Source: Ulota crispa | Taxonomy: Eukaryota > Streptophyta > Bryopsida > Orthotrichales > Orthotrichaceae | Assembly (NCBI GenBank): GCA_963920765.1 | Contig: OY987248.1 | Coordinates: forward strand, 12,806,539 to 12,870,538 | Direction of reading: 5' to 3' | Length of the DNA: 64,000 nt | Part shown: one piece after another, positions 44,546-55,262 of the stretch | Position numbering within the stretch: the stretch's first letter is position 1 | How the letters are laid out: every line of letters starts with the position of its first letter | Position numbers and translations under genes: made by a program | The notes under the pieces: model-generated | The model's input: the letters and a program-made list of their open reading frames with translations, nothing else | Database searches by the model: none | Told to the model about the DNA's origin: nothing

Positions 44546-46284
44546 TGTTGGGTTGAGAGGAGCGCGCCTTGGAAACACGCAAGGTGTCTTACTGCGATCA
44601 TGTGTTGCTGACTAAAATTGTCTTTGGTCTTAATCTTCACACTTCAAATCTTCAGTCTTCATGTTTTCAAGTCTTCATGTTTTAATAAAAACAATGAGAA
44701 AAATCACAAATAACAAGTCTTAGAAAGGCTGCAACTTTTTTTTTAGTGCCACAGATGGTTCAAAGATCCAAATGCTAAGTGTAATAGCAATTTAAAAAGC
44801 TCTTCTAATCTTCTAAAATTCCTTTAAATTTCAACTCAATTTAAGCTACTATTCAAAAGTTATGCAAGTTCAAAGCAGAGGCTCTTCTTTCCCTTTGCAA
44901 ACTAAACACAGCCTCTATAAACTTCTATAAACTTTTATAACTTTTGTTCTACACATCACCTATTAAAACGTGATATCAATTTAAAAAGATGATATTACTG
45001 GTTACAATTTCTAAAATTTTTACTTCAAAATAAAAGTCTATCCAAAAGTTCTAGTCAATCAAAGTGTGGGTCTTGAATTTTTAGAGAGCACCCAAACCCC
45101 AACTCCTACACACTGTAACTTCTTCAAAAAGACTCCAAATGGAATGACTGAAAACAATACAAAAAGTTATGATAACAAACTATCACTTCTAAAATTTTGA
45201 AAAAAAAATTTAATATTGTTCAAAAGTTGTAGCTCTTCAAAGTTTTGGCCTTCTCATAATAAAAGGGCAGCCACCTCCAATCCTTCACACCTCCATAATT
45301 TTCTCTTCTAAGCTTCAAATTTTAAGTTTAAGGATATTCTAGAGAGCTAAGACTAAAATGAACACTCTCTCCAAATTTTGTTGCAAAATGATATACAAAT
45401 CATAAGCTATGGCTTGTAAAAGTCTCAGTTTTTCTTCATAGTTTGGTTTTTCGACTTCAAAATTCAAACATTCATAACTTTTGCATCACAACTCCAAATC
45501 AAACTTGCAAACTCATTTTAGAAAGGTAATCATTCCAGGAGCAACCTCTTTATATTTCAATTCAAAATCATGTATACACCAAAAGTTCTCTCACATCATA
45601 GTTTCGGGATTTCTCTTCTCATTTCATCAATACTCATCCACTAACTTCCAACTACTAAAGAATCTCTCCTCCATAATTTTGACTCTATCTAGGGTAGAGA
45701 AGTGGAGCACATCAATCCATGCTCCTTTCTATCATAATCTCACCATAGATGTCAAACCCCTTTTCCTTTTACACCTTTCCCATTCACTTCTAAATCCTTA
45801 GTATTTTTTTTATTCAAACAAAGAGCAAAATATATGAGCCTTCCAAAACATCTAGATAAACATATAAAAATGATTAAATTACAAATAAACACCACCGCAA
45901 AGTAGCCACGTGCCCTTGCGGATATATAATAGCGTCAAACGTTTGTCTTCAATCGTCAAGTCGTGAACTTGGTTGGCTGGAGAAGCGGTTGTTTCTGGCC
46001 GCCTGCCGATCCAGATTTGAATCCCATCGGACTCGTCGAGTAGTGATGGCGGCTTACGGCTTGGCAACTACTGAAGCAAGAAATTGGCCCAGCCAACTTG
46101 CTACCTACCTCTTGAGCTGTGCATGTAACAAGACGGTGCAGTGCACTGGAATCTATGGCCGCTGCGCTGTTACCAAACCATGGTCCTCATCACGACCACC
46201 CTTTTTGGCACAATTGTTAATTTATTGAAATCAACACAAATATAGATAAATAACTAGTATTTACATGATGAAAAGATTTCCATC
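44546..46284. mobile_element. 1.74-kb insertion inside the Ty3 integrase, 9-bp duplication
   Basis: The integrase spacer is continuous up to ILQSKHDV on one side and resumes at NDAPAAGHQG on the other, both copies including the bases for H/N-D. GGGCATCGT (44537-44545) and GGACATCGT (46285-46293) flank the insert, 8 of 9 identical. The insert starts TGTTGGGTTGAG and ends TTTCCATCA, without long inverted ends. No transposase or reverse transcriptase is seen. Class unknown. Being inside the Ty3 element, it is younger. Confidence 0.7.
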
Positions 46285-46293
46285 AGGACATCG

Positions 46294-46994
46294 TGCTTAG
46301 ATTGTAAAATTTGACGTCGAAATTCCTCATCATCTAGTACATATGTTATTTCTTGGCAACAAAGGATTCCGTTAGTGAAAGTATATCCCTAAAGTCGACA
46401 GCAGATATCTACTAGGGTTTGATTTGAATTTCCATTGAAGAATGCTAGTATTGGATATAAAGTAGCATTTTCCTCTGTTACTGCCTTCACTTGTTCCAAG
46501 ATACAAGCATAAGTCCAAATCAGCTCACAAGATTCAAGTGCAATTAGTCATAAAAATGATCGATGTTCTCTATTTTTTTCTTCTGTAACATCTATTCATT
46601 TTGAAAGCGCATCCACCCTGCCATTCAATGAACCTGATCAGTGTTGTATGTCAAAATTAAAAGCTGATAAAAATTTGAACCATTAGACTTGACGTCAATT
46701 TAGTTGTTAGGTGGTGAAGAAATATTTCAAATTTTTATAATCCGAAATTACCCGAATCTTATGCGGAGATCCTTCCAAGTAAACTCGCCAATTTTGGAAT
46801 GCCAAAACCACACTCAAAAGTTCTTTGTTGTAGATGTCATAGTTTTGTTCTGTTGGCAAAATTTTAGAACTCCTAAATGCACAAAGATGTAGGTGTCCAT
46901 CCTCCCCGTGTTGTGAAAGAATTGCGCCTGTCACAGTATCAGATGCATCCGTTTCCACCATAAAAAGTTGGTTGAAATTTGGGTGGAGTAACAC
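46294..46994 (-). pseudogene. Ty3 RNase H and spacer
   Basis: FMVETDASDTVTGAILSQ, RSSKILPTEQNYDIYNKELL and ISDYKNLKYFF are the RT_RNaseH motifs (Asp of TDAS and Glu of KELL among the catalytic residues). The next family block, QLN-RQV-W, is interrupted by TAA, TGA and TAA. A spacer with VDALSK and ILQSKHD leads to the integrase. Confidence 0.85.
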
Positions 46995-47051
46995 CGGTGC
47001 TTGAAGGAATTTAGATCGGAATTCTTTAAATACTCGATTCGCTTGTAGCGT

Positions 47052-48158
47052 CTACTCAAATTCTTTGTCCATTTGGATTAAAGTTATAAGAGGCACTGCA
47101 ATCTTTGAATAATTACATATAAAACAACGATAGAAATTTGCAAACCCAAAGAAGGCTTGAACTTCTTTAACCGTTTTTGGAATGGGCCAATCTTTAATAC
47201 TTTGGATCTTATCTTGACACATTTCTAATCCTTTGCTTGAAACAATCATTCCCAAGAATTCCACAGATTGGTAGTGGAACTGGCATTTAGATTCTTTGGC
47301 ATAAAGCCCATGTTTCTAGAATCGTTGTAAGACCTCTCGCACCACTTGTTGATGTTCTTCCAAATTCTTAGAAAAAATAAGTATATCATCTAAATATATC
47401 ATCACTAAGATATCCAAAAAGCTACCAAAAATGGTTTACATACGAAATTGAAATTGAGCTGGGGCATTGGTTAATCCAAAAGGCATCACTAAATACTCAA
47501 ATAGGCTGTACCAAATTTTAAAGGCTATTTTTTGTTCATGATCTGGTGCCATGCGTATTCAATGATACGTTTGCTTTACAACCAATTTAACAAATATTTT
47601 AGCCTCCACTAATCGATCAGTGAGCTCTGGTATAAGAGGTAAGGGATAGTAATTTCTTACAGTTACTTTATTAAGATTACAATAATCTATGCAAACTCTA
47701 ATTAAGCTGTTTTTTTTACGGGCAAATACAATGGGTATCGAAATAGGAGACTTAGACCTCCAAATCCACCATTTTCCCAGATTCTCTTCTAAATACTTGC
47801 GAAGCTCCTCTAATTCTGCTAGAGACATTGTTTGCAATCCAGTATTACGTGGCTCTTGGCCCTCTTTAAACTCAATCTTCATGTCAGACACGCTATGGTT
47901 TGGCAACTCATTTGATGCATCCTCGCTAAAAGCTTTGTGCAAATCATGGTACACAATCGGAACAAAGATGCATATAAACCTTATGGTATCAACTGCATCA
48001 ATGCACTCCAAAATTTCAAGAAAATAGATTTCAGCCTCTTTTTCAGAATGGCGGAAAGCCGCCATTGATACTAATGCATGCTTAGGTGACGTCAATTTTG
48101 AAGCAGCCAAATCCAAATCCTTTACTTCTTTGGCCGCAGTCTGACCTGTAGTGCCCAA
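47052..48158 (-). pseudogene. Ty3 reverse transcriptase
   Basis: The fingers/palm part reads VCIDYCNLNKVTVRNYYPLP and ELTDRLVEAKIFVKL. The catalytic YLDD box is at 47396-47385 (IYLDDILIFSKNLEEH). The thumb/connection part reads EFLGMIVSSKGLEM and VQAFFGFANFYRCF. A TAG (minus strand, 47318-47316) lies between F and KHGLYAK, and other stops break the palm, so the enzyme is dead. Confidence 0.85.
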
Positions 48159-48404
48159 GCTCTCAGGTTGCCATAACCCGACTTCCTAGGCCATTCCTTC
48201 AACTTCTTCTTGTGACTTATAAGTGGTTGAAGTAATTCCACCTCCAACTGAACGACTCTAGCCACAACCTTCACTTTCACCATTAATTCTTTGCCTCATG
48301 CAATTCTCTCAGTAGTAAGAAGAGTCAAACAATACACTTTGTTGAGCCCAACAAATTATTGGGTTGTGGCAGATCAACCAGGGAGTGCCCAATATGCATG
48401 AATA

Positions 48405-48815
48405 TTATCCAGTATTTGTAATATCCGCCACTAATGTCTCTCGATGATCCCCAATGATAAGTTTAATAGTAGCCTCTTGCATAATAAGTCCAAAACTGAT
48501 CACTTGCTCGTCAATTACTCTAACTTCTTGCGGTATCAATTTGGGATGTAAAATAGCGTTGCACTGCTCAGCAAATTTGAGGTGCATGAATACTCTTGTA
48601 TCTCCTGAATCCACTAACGTGAGTGCTGCCAAGGAGTTGATTTCTGCATCTAGTGTTATATGTGCCCCCGGATCAATGGTAGCACGTAAGTAGAGTGGGT
48701 CTAGCTCATTCTCCAGACCTTCCATCCTCGATTGACCATGCTCCATTCCTCCAACCATTCTATCTTTCAAGATTGTAGCAGCTGCACGTTGAGTTGTGCC
48801 TGGATACTGAACCAT
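48405..48815 (-). pseudogene. Ty3 aspartic protease region
   Basis: A 136-codon open stretch contains TLVDSGDTRVFMHLKFA, matching the LVDSGATxxF active-site signature of retroelement proteases (Ala is replaced by Asp). It lies between the zinc knuckle and reverse transcriptase as in Ty3 elements. Confidence 0.8.
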
Positions 48816-48820
48816 TCCAT

Positions 48821-49900
48821 TTAATCCCGGGCTCCCCCTTTTTCCGAGACTCTATCACCATCTTCGATTGTTACTGATAGTGATAATGGTTTTGAAGGAT
48901 TTGTAGAACACTTAGCCTGCACATGGCCTAACTCTCTGCAACCCCAACATTTGCCTTGACGCTGGTATTCAAGCCTCTCTGCCCTGTCTTGGCCAAGGCT
49001 GGAGGAACCCAAGTTGCGCCAAGCTCCATTGGTACTGGGTTTGATGATCTTGAACTACTCTGAAATTTTCCTGCTAGATTTTGGGAAGGAATGGTTGGAC
49101 TCTTGAAAGTTGGAGAATCCATTTGCAACTGTCGATTCTGACGCCTGCCCCACAATCTTTTATCTATTTGCAATGCCATTGCCATCCACTCATGAAGCCT
49201 ACGCAGTTGAGTTTCAGCAGTGGCCACCGAATCAAGAATTTTGTCTTTGAACCCCCCTTAGAATTACGCTACCAAACTAGACTCATTCTAATCAATCTGT
49301 GCTACATACTTGTTGAATGTTGAAACATATAATGCAACAGAGCTTGTTTGCCACAACTTTCCAATGCAATCTTCACCATTACTTCTTCTATCAAAGTTGC
49401 CATAAACGCTAATAACCGCATCTCAAAATGCGTTATAATCCACCAACAATGCATGCTTGCATTCTTCATTGAGAGCTTGGAGGAGGGGCATAGCTCAATT
49501 TTGTGCAGCTCTAGTCATATATGACAAAGCATAGGCTACTTTATCAACATTGGAACTATATGTTTGAGGCTTACTTCGAAATATCAAGTGAAGTTGTGCA
49601 AACCATTGATACACCTTGTTGTCCTTCTTGCCAAAAAACTTTTTAGGATTTGCTGCTTTTGACTCTCTATCTCCAAATTCCAATTTGTCATGCCTTCCTG
49701 TTCCTCGTTGTGCTTGATCATTTAGAGTCAAGGGAGACACATGTCGGGGTCCCACAGCCGCTCGATCCAAAATTTCTTGCACCAGATGTGAAATTGCAGC
49801 TTAAAACACTGTTTGAATCTGCTGTTGAATAAAATTGGCCCATTTTGATCCAACCCTCTCTAGTAATGAGAGTCCTCTTGGTTCTCCTCTTTGTCTTTTC
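48821..49900 (-). pseudogene. Ty3 gag with zinc knuckle
   Basis: The C-terminal part has the CCHC knuckle CWGCRELGHVQAKC (codons about 48949-48908). The N-terminal part includes KKFFGKKDNKVYQWFAQLHL and YALSYMTRAAQN, typical of the retrotransposon gag helical region. Several stops and frame changes separate the parts. Confidence 0.75.
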
Positions 49901-50085
49901 CAATCCATGGTGAAATTGGTGTACACCTAGCCTTGTTTTGAACTTTTGGCAAAAGAATCAGTACAAGTACTCTAATATCATATACAATGACCCATAGCAA
50001 CATACATATGGGAATACTGCACAAAGTTTCTGGAACAGAATCATGAACCATGAACGGAGCGTGGATTGTCCATGATGCAATATTA

Positions 50086-50344
50086 TGTCAAGGTTTGGCA
50101 ATTGCATGATCAACACTCCGTCCAAATCAACCAACATAAACTCTATGAGCTTCATTCCGTAAATTGCTCATGGCAAGCATTAAAAGGTTAGGCAAGTAGT
50201 ATCAAAATCATTACGTCTGTATTAGCAAAATGTTGCGTGAGAAACAAACCTCCTCACGTGGTTCTTAAAGGAAAGAGAAGGATCAACTAACCATAACTGT
50301 TGTAACCGCAATCAAGTCCTGCTGTTACTAACTAGTTTGTAACA
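50086..50344 (-). repeat. Ty3 element 5' LTR
   Basis: 259 bp, same ends as the copy at 42984. The element reads leftwards from here. The adjacent internal sequence on the minus strand does not start with the common initiator-tRNA-Met complement. Confidence 0.92.
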
Positions 50345-50609
50345 CCGTGCTTACTTAGTGGTTCAGTTGGTTATTACCACTGGTGCCATGCTTGCGGCTA
50401 GCAAGAATATGGAGGGGAACATGGAGGGGTATGGCCAATGGTTTGCTTATAAAGCTAATGTCCGTGGAAGCACAATCACTATTCCTTTGAGTGCTCAAAA
50501 TTTAAAAAGTTTGAAATTGAGGATACCATGTACTGTGACACTTGAGGGAATGTACTATAAGCTGTTGTCAAATGAATATATTAATCTATTGTTTACATAT
50601 TTTATATAG

Positions 50610-52256
50610 CCAAGGCACTTGAGGGGAGAGGCTTGTCAGCAAAAATAGCGACATAATGTGTGGGGATAAAAAAATGACAAGACAATTTCAGGATACAGTC
50701 AGCTGGAAGCTCACAAAATCCAATCTTTTGCACCAAAATCAAGATGTCCAAGAGGTAGTTGCATTGCTTCAGTAGTGTTTAGCTTCCCATTGTAGCACTT
50801 GTTATTTGTTGTTGCAATGGCAAGAGGTCAGCGACCACAAGTAGAGGTGTAGTCGATTGTTATCTTCAACAATCAAGATGCTGGCAGTCAATGGATTCCA
50901 TTGTGCCTAGAGGTTAAGAGTTTAGTGACATTGAAGCTTGCATCAATTGGTCCATGGGCAAGATATTTTCAAAGGTATGGCGACAAAAGCAATATTGTGT
51001 GATGCTTGATTATCCAATGACTTCCCTCACCTAGTCAATGGTGCACACTTTCTTGACAACTAAATTTGAGGAATATAAGAACTGCATGAATTTGAGACAT
51101 TCCAGAGCGCCATGCTGAAGCATTTGTCAGACAATGTTGCTATTGCATGGGTGATTGCAAGAAACAGGTATACTACACTTTGTCCCCTACTATCTTGACA
51201 ACATGTTTTAGTGTTGTATCTTTTGCTTCATAAAACCTTTTGACCTAAAATTTTAGGACAAAGTGAACATCAAAGTCGCAGATGTTCCCTAATTTTTAAG
51301 TATTTTTTAAAATTATTGTAGTATTGTTTTGGGTTTTAGATAATTTGTCTATTTTTGTTGTTTTGGGGGGTTTCAGTACTACATTGGGTCGTAAAATGTG
51401 AATTTAGGGCCACAAATGAGGGTAGTTGTTAAGAAGTAAGAGTTATAGGTATCTATAGGTCAATTTTGGAAAATTCCTATTTCTTTGTCTTGGCCATTCA
51501 CTCCACTAGTGCAAGGTCAAAAACTTTTTTTGACAATCAATTGCATTAGCCTATGGTAATGAAAGCGATCACCAATAGTCATTTCTTGTTTTATTTTTTT
51601 GAACTTTTTTACTATTTTCGAAAAAAAAAATTGCCTTTTTGTTGGTAATTTCTATCCCTCTATTTTTGTGCATAAACTTTTAGAATAATTTTTTTCTAGG
51701 TATAAATTTTCACAAGTATGCTATTTAAGTGCTTTACAAATTACCCATATTTTATTTTATTTAAAAATATATATCAGCTCATAGTACTATCTAGTACTAT
51801 TAGTTTTAAAGATGTTTGAGACAAAACTGTGAAGTGATTCTTGCAACTATCCGCATACACCTCAGCAGTTGCGCTGGTCCAAGCAATATGAATGGCAGGC
51901 GCTCACTAACCAATTATATCCTACTTATCATGCTGATTTGACTTTCTTGCCTAGTTTGTATAATTTAAAGAAACATAAAAATTCTAAGCGTGCAACCAAA
52001 TAGTCCATGATGTTTATCATGTTCAAGACACTCACGATCTTGGCCTTTGGCATTTATTGCCATAGTGGCATTCCAGCTCAGGTGGAAAATTTCCAACCAA
52101 GGTGCTGATAGCGATGGCAAGCAATAGCCCTACTTAAAAATGTCCTCCATGGACAGCATGCTGTGAATCCCAGATTCAGCACCAGAAGTACTGAATTCAT
52201 TTTTTGTTTTACTTTGCATTGAAATTACATTAATATAAATGGAATAGCCATTTATG
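50610..52256. other. Spacer, no gene
   Basis: AT-rich; no coding pattern, RNA or repeat unit can be supported. Confidence 0.4.
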
Positions 52257-53500
52257 TTGATTTAGATTAGTTAGACCAAACGGTTAGCGGTACACCATTT
52301 ACCCTATTCCATTTGGTAAGTCATTAAGAGAGATTTAGGGAGATTTAGTAGTTTTTAGTTAGTTTGAATGACACACATACATGGAACTTGGGATCCCCTC
52401 ATAAAGTTCCTACTAACCTATTTAGAGAGGGTTAGTTTATGACTAGCTACTATGGCCAATGGCCATGTCACCCAACTCACATTTCCCATCACTAGATCAT
52501 TTGGTGCATCTATACCCAAGGTGTCCAATACCTTTTGCTCCATAGAGAACATGATTCCAAGCGGTCAACCCTGCAAGGCTACTAGTCAACCTTGGTGAAA
52601 GGAGGTTGACAAATGGCAATAAAATGCCACCAAAATTCATGGAAGAGTTTCTCAAGGATTTACGACAATCCCCTAAGTTTCAAGTTGTTTCGATAGCGGC
52701 AAGGCCTCAAACGACGACATCCATCCAGTTTTGAGAAGGCATGCGACATCCAATTTCAAAATATCATCCATTTGGAGCCCAATTGATGGAAGAAAGGAGT
52801 GTTTCCTAGCTCCCCCAACAATGTTGGAAGACCTCGGGAAGTCAATTTCTCATTTTGGGGTGAATTCCCAATTTTGGGTTGTTCATCCATCCACCCCTAA
52901 CCCTTCATTCAAGTTTCTTGTCGCCTATAGCTTGTAATTGGGAGTGTAAACAACTAAAACCGGCTATTTTGGATCCAAGGAATCCAATGCCATTGTCCGT
53001 TTGTCATTTGGAGCTACGCTCCAAAAGTTATGGCGAATTCATTTAGACTTCATCTATTTTTTTAGTTTTTTAGATTTTAGGTAGATTTCAAGGGATCTAT
53101 GGATCTCCTAGATAGAGGGCCGAGGGGGCCCCCCTCAAAAGTATAAAGGAAGGCCCACCTCCTCCCAAAAACACTCCCTGGTCACTTGTTAACTCCTTTT
53201 AGCACTTGGTCATGTTTAGATCTCTCACTCCTTGTAATCCCATCACTTGAGCACTTAGGGTCCCTCCCTTGTGCTCTTAGTCCTTTCCTCTTTGCAACCT
53301 CCTCTCCTTTGCCTTAACCTTGTCTCCCATAGTTCAAGGGTCCCTTTTCATTGTGTGTGTGTCTACTAACCCCTAGGAAGACGGATTAAGACCTGGTGAT
53401 GCCGCTTTTCCATACTTCCTAGAAGTCCAATTCAAGTCATTGAGTGGTCTACCAAGAGTCCACAAATAGAATAGATATCTTATCAGAATTCTTCAGCCCT
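52257..53500 (+). mobile_element. Possible LTR-like retroelement leader
   Basis: The segment contains GTATAAAGGAAGGCCCACC at about 53140, a TATA-like start followed by a C-rich leader of the kind seen in plant LTRs, and CTTGTAATCCCATC-like text downstream. TGTTGATTTAG at 52257 could be the left end. There is no second copy in the window and no coding domain, so this remains weak; it might be a solo or truncated LTR. Confidence 0.3.
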
Positions 53501-53639
53501 ACCATACCACTATCAAAACTCAATCACTTACAAGAACAAGTCCTCTTAGCAGCTCCATCAAATTCCTTTGAGCTCAGCTTTGGTCAGCTCTCTCAATTCT
53601 TTTGAAACTCTCTGAGATGTCACCTGCTAGGCAAACTCT

Positions 53640-54880
53640 TTTAGCTAGCGGCTTGCCCTTGCTCACTAGTTTGCCTCCAGAGCGTAAGAGCCGCCTCCCC
53701 TTGACACTCGACGGCAGCGCCTCCAAGACTCAGCCAGCGTGCTAGTATCCCAAGAGCTTAACAGTGTGCTTGCAATTTGAGAGCTAGCCAACTGCTTGCA
53801 TTTTGACCCCGTCACTACCGCTCACCTCGCTAGCATCCCAAGAGCTAGCCAACGTGCTCAACATTCCAAGAGCTAGCCAGCATGCTTAGCATTCCAAGAG
53901 CTTAGCCAGCATGCTCAGCATCTTGAGAACTTAGCCAACGTGCTGGCATTCCAAGAGCTTTGCCAGCTGCTTACACATTTGAAAAGCTAGCCAGCGTGCT
54001 TGCAACTCGAGAGCTCAGCCAGCTGCTTACAACTCGAGAGCTAGCTAGCGTGATTGCATTTTGAACCCCATCACTACCGCTCACCCCGCTAGCACTTGAG
54101 GGTCCCTTGATCACACTGGTACCCAGCCACATGCTCAGCATTTTGAGAGCTAGCCAGCTGCTTGTAATCCGAGAGCCAACTAGTCGCTTGCAGTTTGAGA
54201 GCTAGCAGCTGCTTGCAACTTGGGAGCTAGCCAGCGTGCTCGCATTTCAAACCCCATCACTTCCAAGAACCTCGTCACTACTGCTCACGCCGCTAGGGCC
54301 CCATGATCACACTAGTATCCAAGACCTCAGCCACGTGCTTAGCATTCCGAGAGCTAGCCAACGTGCTTGCAATTCAAGAGCTAGCCGCTGCTTGCATTTC
54401 AAACCCTGTCACTACCAAAAACCCCATCACTATTGCTCACATCGCAAGGGCCCCTTGATCACACTAGTACCCGAGACCAACCACGTCGCTTAGCATTTTG
54501 AGAGACTAGTCACGGCGCGTAGCAGCTTAGAGAGCCAGTTAGCGTGTCTAGCAGTCAAGAGAGCTAGTCACGGCGCTTAGCATTCCGAGAGCCAGTCAGC
54601 GTGTCTAGCAGCCAAATAGACCAGTCACGTTGCTAGCATTTCAAGAGCTCAGTTAGCGTGTCCAACAATCGAGAGATCAGTCAGCGTGTCTAGCAGCCGA
54701 GAAACCAGTCACGGCACATAGCATTCCAAGAGCCAACCAACAACCGAGAGACCAATCACGTCGCTTAACATTCCGGGAGCTAGCTAGCTGCTTGCAAGTC
54801 AAGAGCTAGCCACTGCTTGCACTTTGAACCCCGTCACCACTCAAGAACCCCGTCACTACTACCCCACAACACCCCAATAT
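53640..54880 (+). repeat. Degenerate minisatellite, GAGAGCTAGCCAGC-GTGCTTGCA type
   Basis: About 30 irregular copies of a unit of roughly 25-35 bp combining AGAGCTAGCC with a GCTTGCA, GCTTAGCATT or GTGTCTAGCAG tail. A longer module (TTTGAACCCCATCACTACCG) recurs at about 53800, 54060, 54250, 54400 and 54825, giving a higher-order pattern. GC-richer than its flanks. No reading frame persists. Confidence 0.75.
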
Positions 54881-55262
54881 CCAGCCCTTGCACAAGAGCC
54901 AGCCCCCGCCGCAAGAGCCAACCCCCGCCGCGAGAGCCAGCCCCCACCATAAGAGCTAGCCCTCGCTGCTAAAGCCAGCCCAATCGCGAGAGCCCCCTTA
55001 CCACGAGAACTTGCGTTGTTGCAAGAAGCCAGCCCTTGATTCCAACAGCCAATGCCCCGCGGCCCCCAGCACCCAGCTTGCCGACCCTCAGCTTTGTTGG
55101 CCCAAGCCTGCTCATCCGACCCTCCGGCCCAACTTCCAAGGACAAGCTAAAAGACAGAGTAAGAAAGAGACAAAGGGGAAGGAAGAGGCAAGCCTCAATT
55201 ACTTCTCACCCACTTTTTGGGTTAAGAGGATATTTCCCAAAGGACCATTAAGGGGTGAGATT
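54881..55262 (+). other. GC-rich segment after minisatellite
   Basis: Repeats of AGAGCCAGCCCCCGCCG-like text (54890-55000) pass into two overlapping open frames without known domains. Probably part of the same repeat or retroelement leader. Confidence 0.4.

Larger units (their letters stand above)
42984..50344 (-). mobile_element. Ty3-type LTR retrotransposon with chromodomain (chromovirus), decayed
   Basis: Two 259-bp LTRs bound the element (TGTCAAGGTTTGG...TTTGTAACA), with CCGTG at 42979-42983 and 50345-50349. On the minus strand the order is gag, zinc knuckle, protease, reverse transcriptase, RNase H, integrase, chromodomain: the Ty3 order. A purine-rich tract (AAAAGAGAGGG, minus strand, about 43246-43258) adjoins the 3' LTR. 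I could not identify the primer-binding site. Stops occur in every domain and a 1.74-kb insertion splits integrase, so it is immobile. The LTRs differ at roughly 16 positions, nearly all transitions. Confidence 0.92.
42962..50609 (+). pseudogene. Unrecognised coding frame split by the Ty3 element
   Basis: If the retroelement and one copy of its CCGTG duplication are removed, a frame beginning MVRYNV at 42962 continues directly at 50350 as LVVQLVITTGAM and on to AQNLKSLKLRIPCTVTLEG, stopping at 50607-50609; about 90 codons in all. I do not recognise the product. Two TAG codons precede the ATG in the same frame, so the original frame may have extended further upstream. It may be chance. Confidence 0.3.

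Noticed and set aside
50050-50085. Primer-binding site for the Ty3 element
   Set aside because: The bases next to the 5' LTR do not resemble the initiator tRNA-Met complement, and a TGG start 12 bases inside could be chance.
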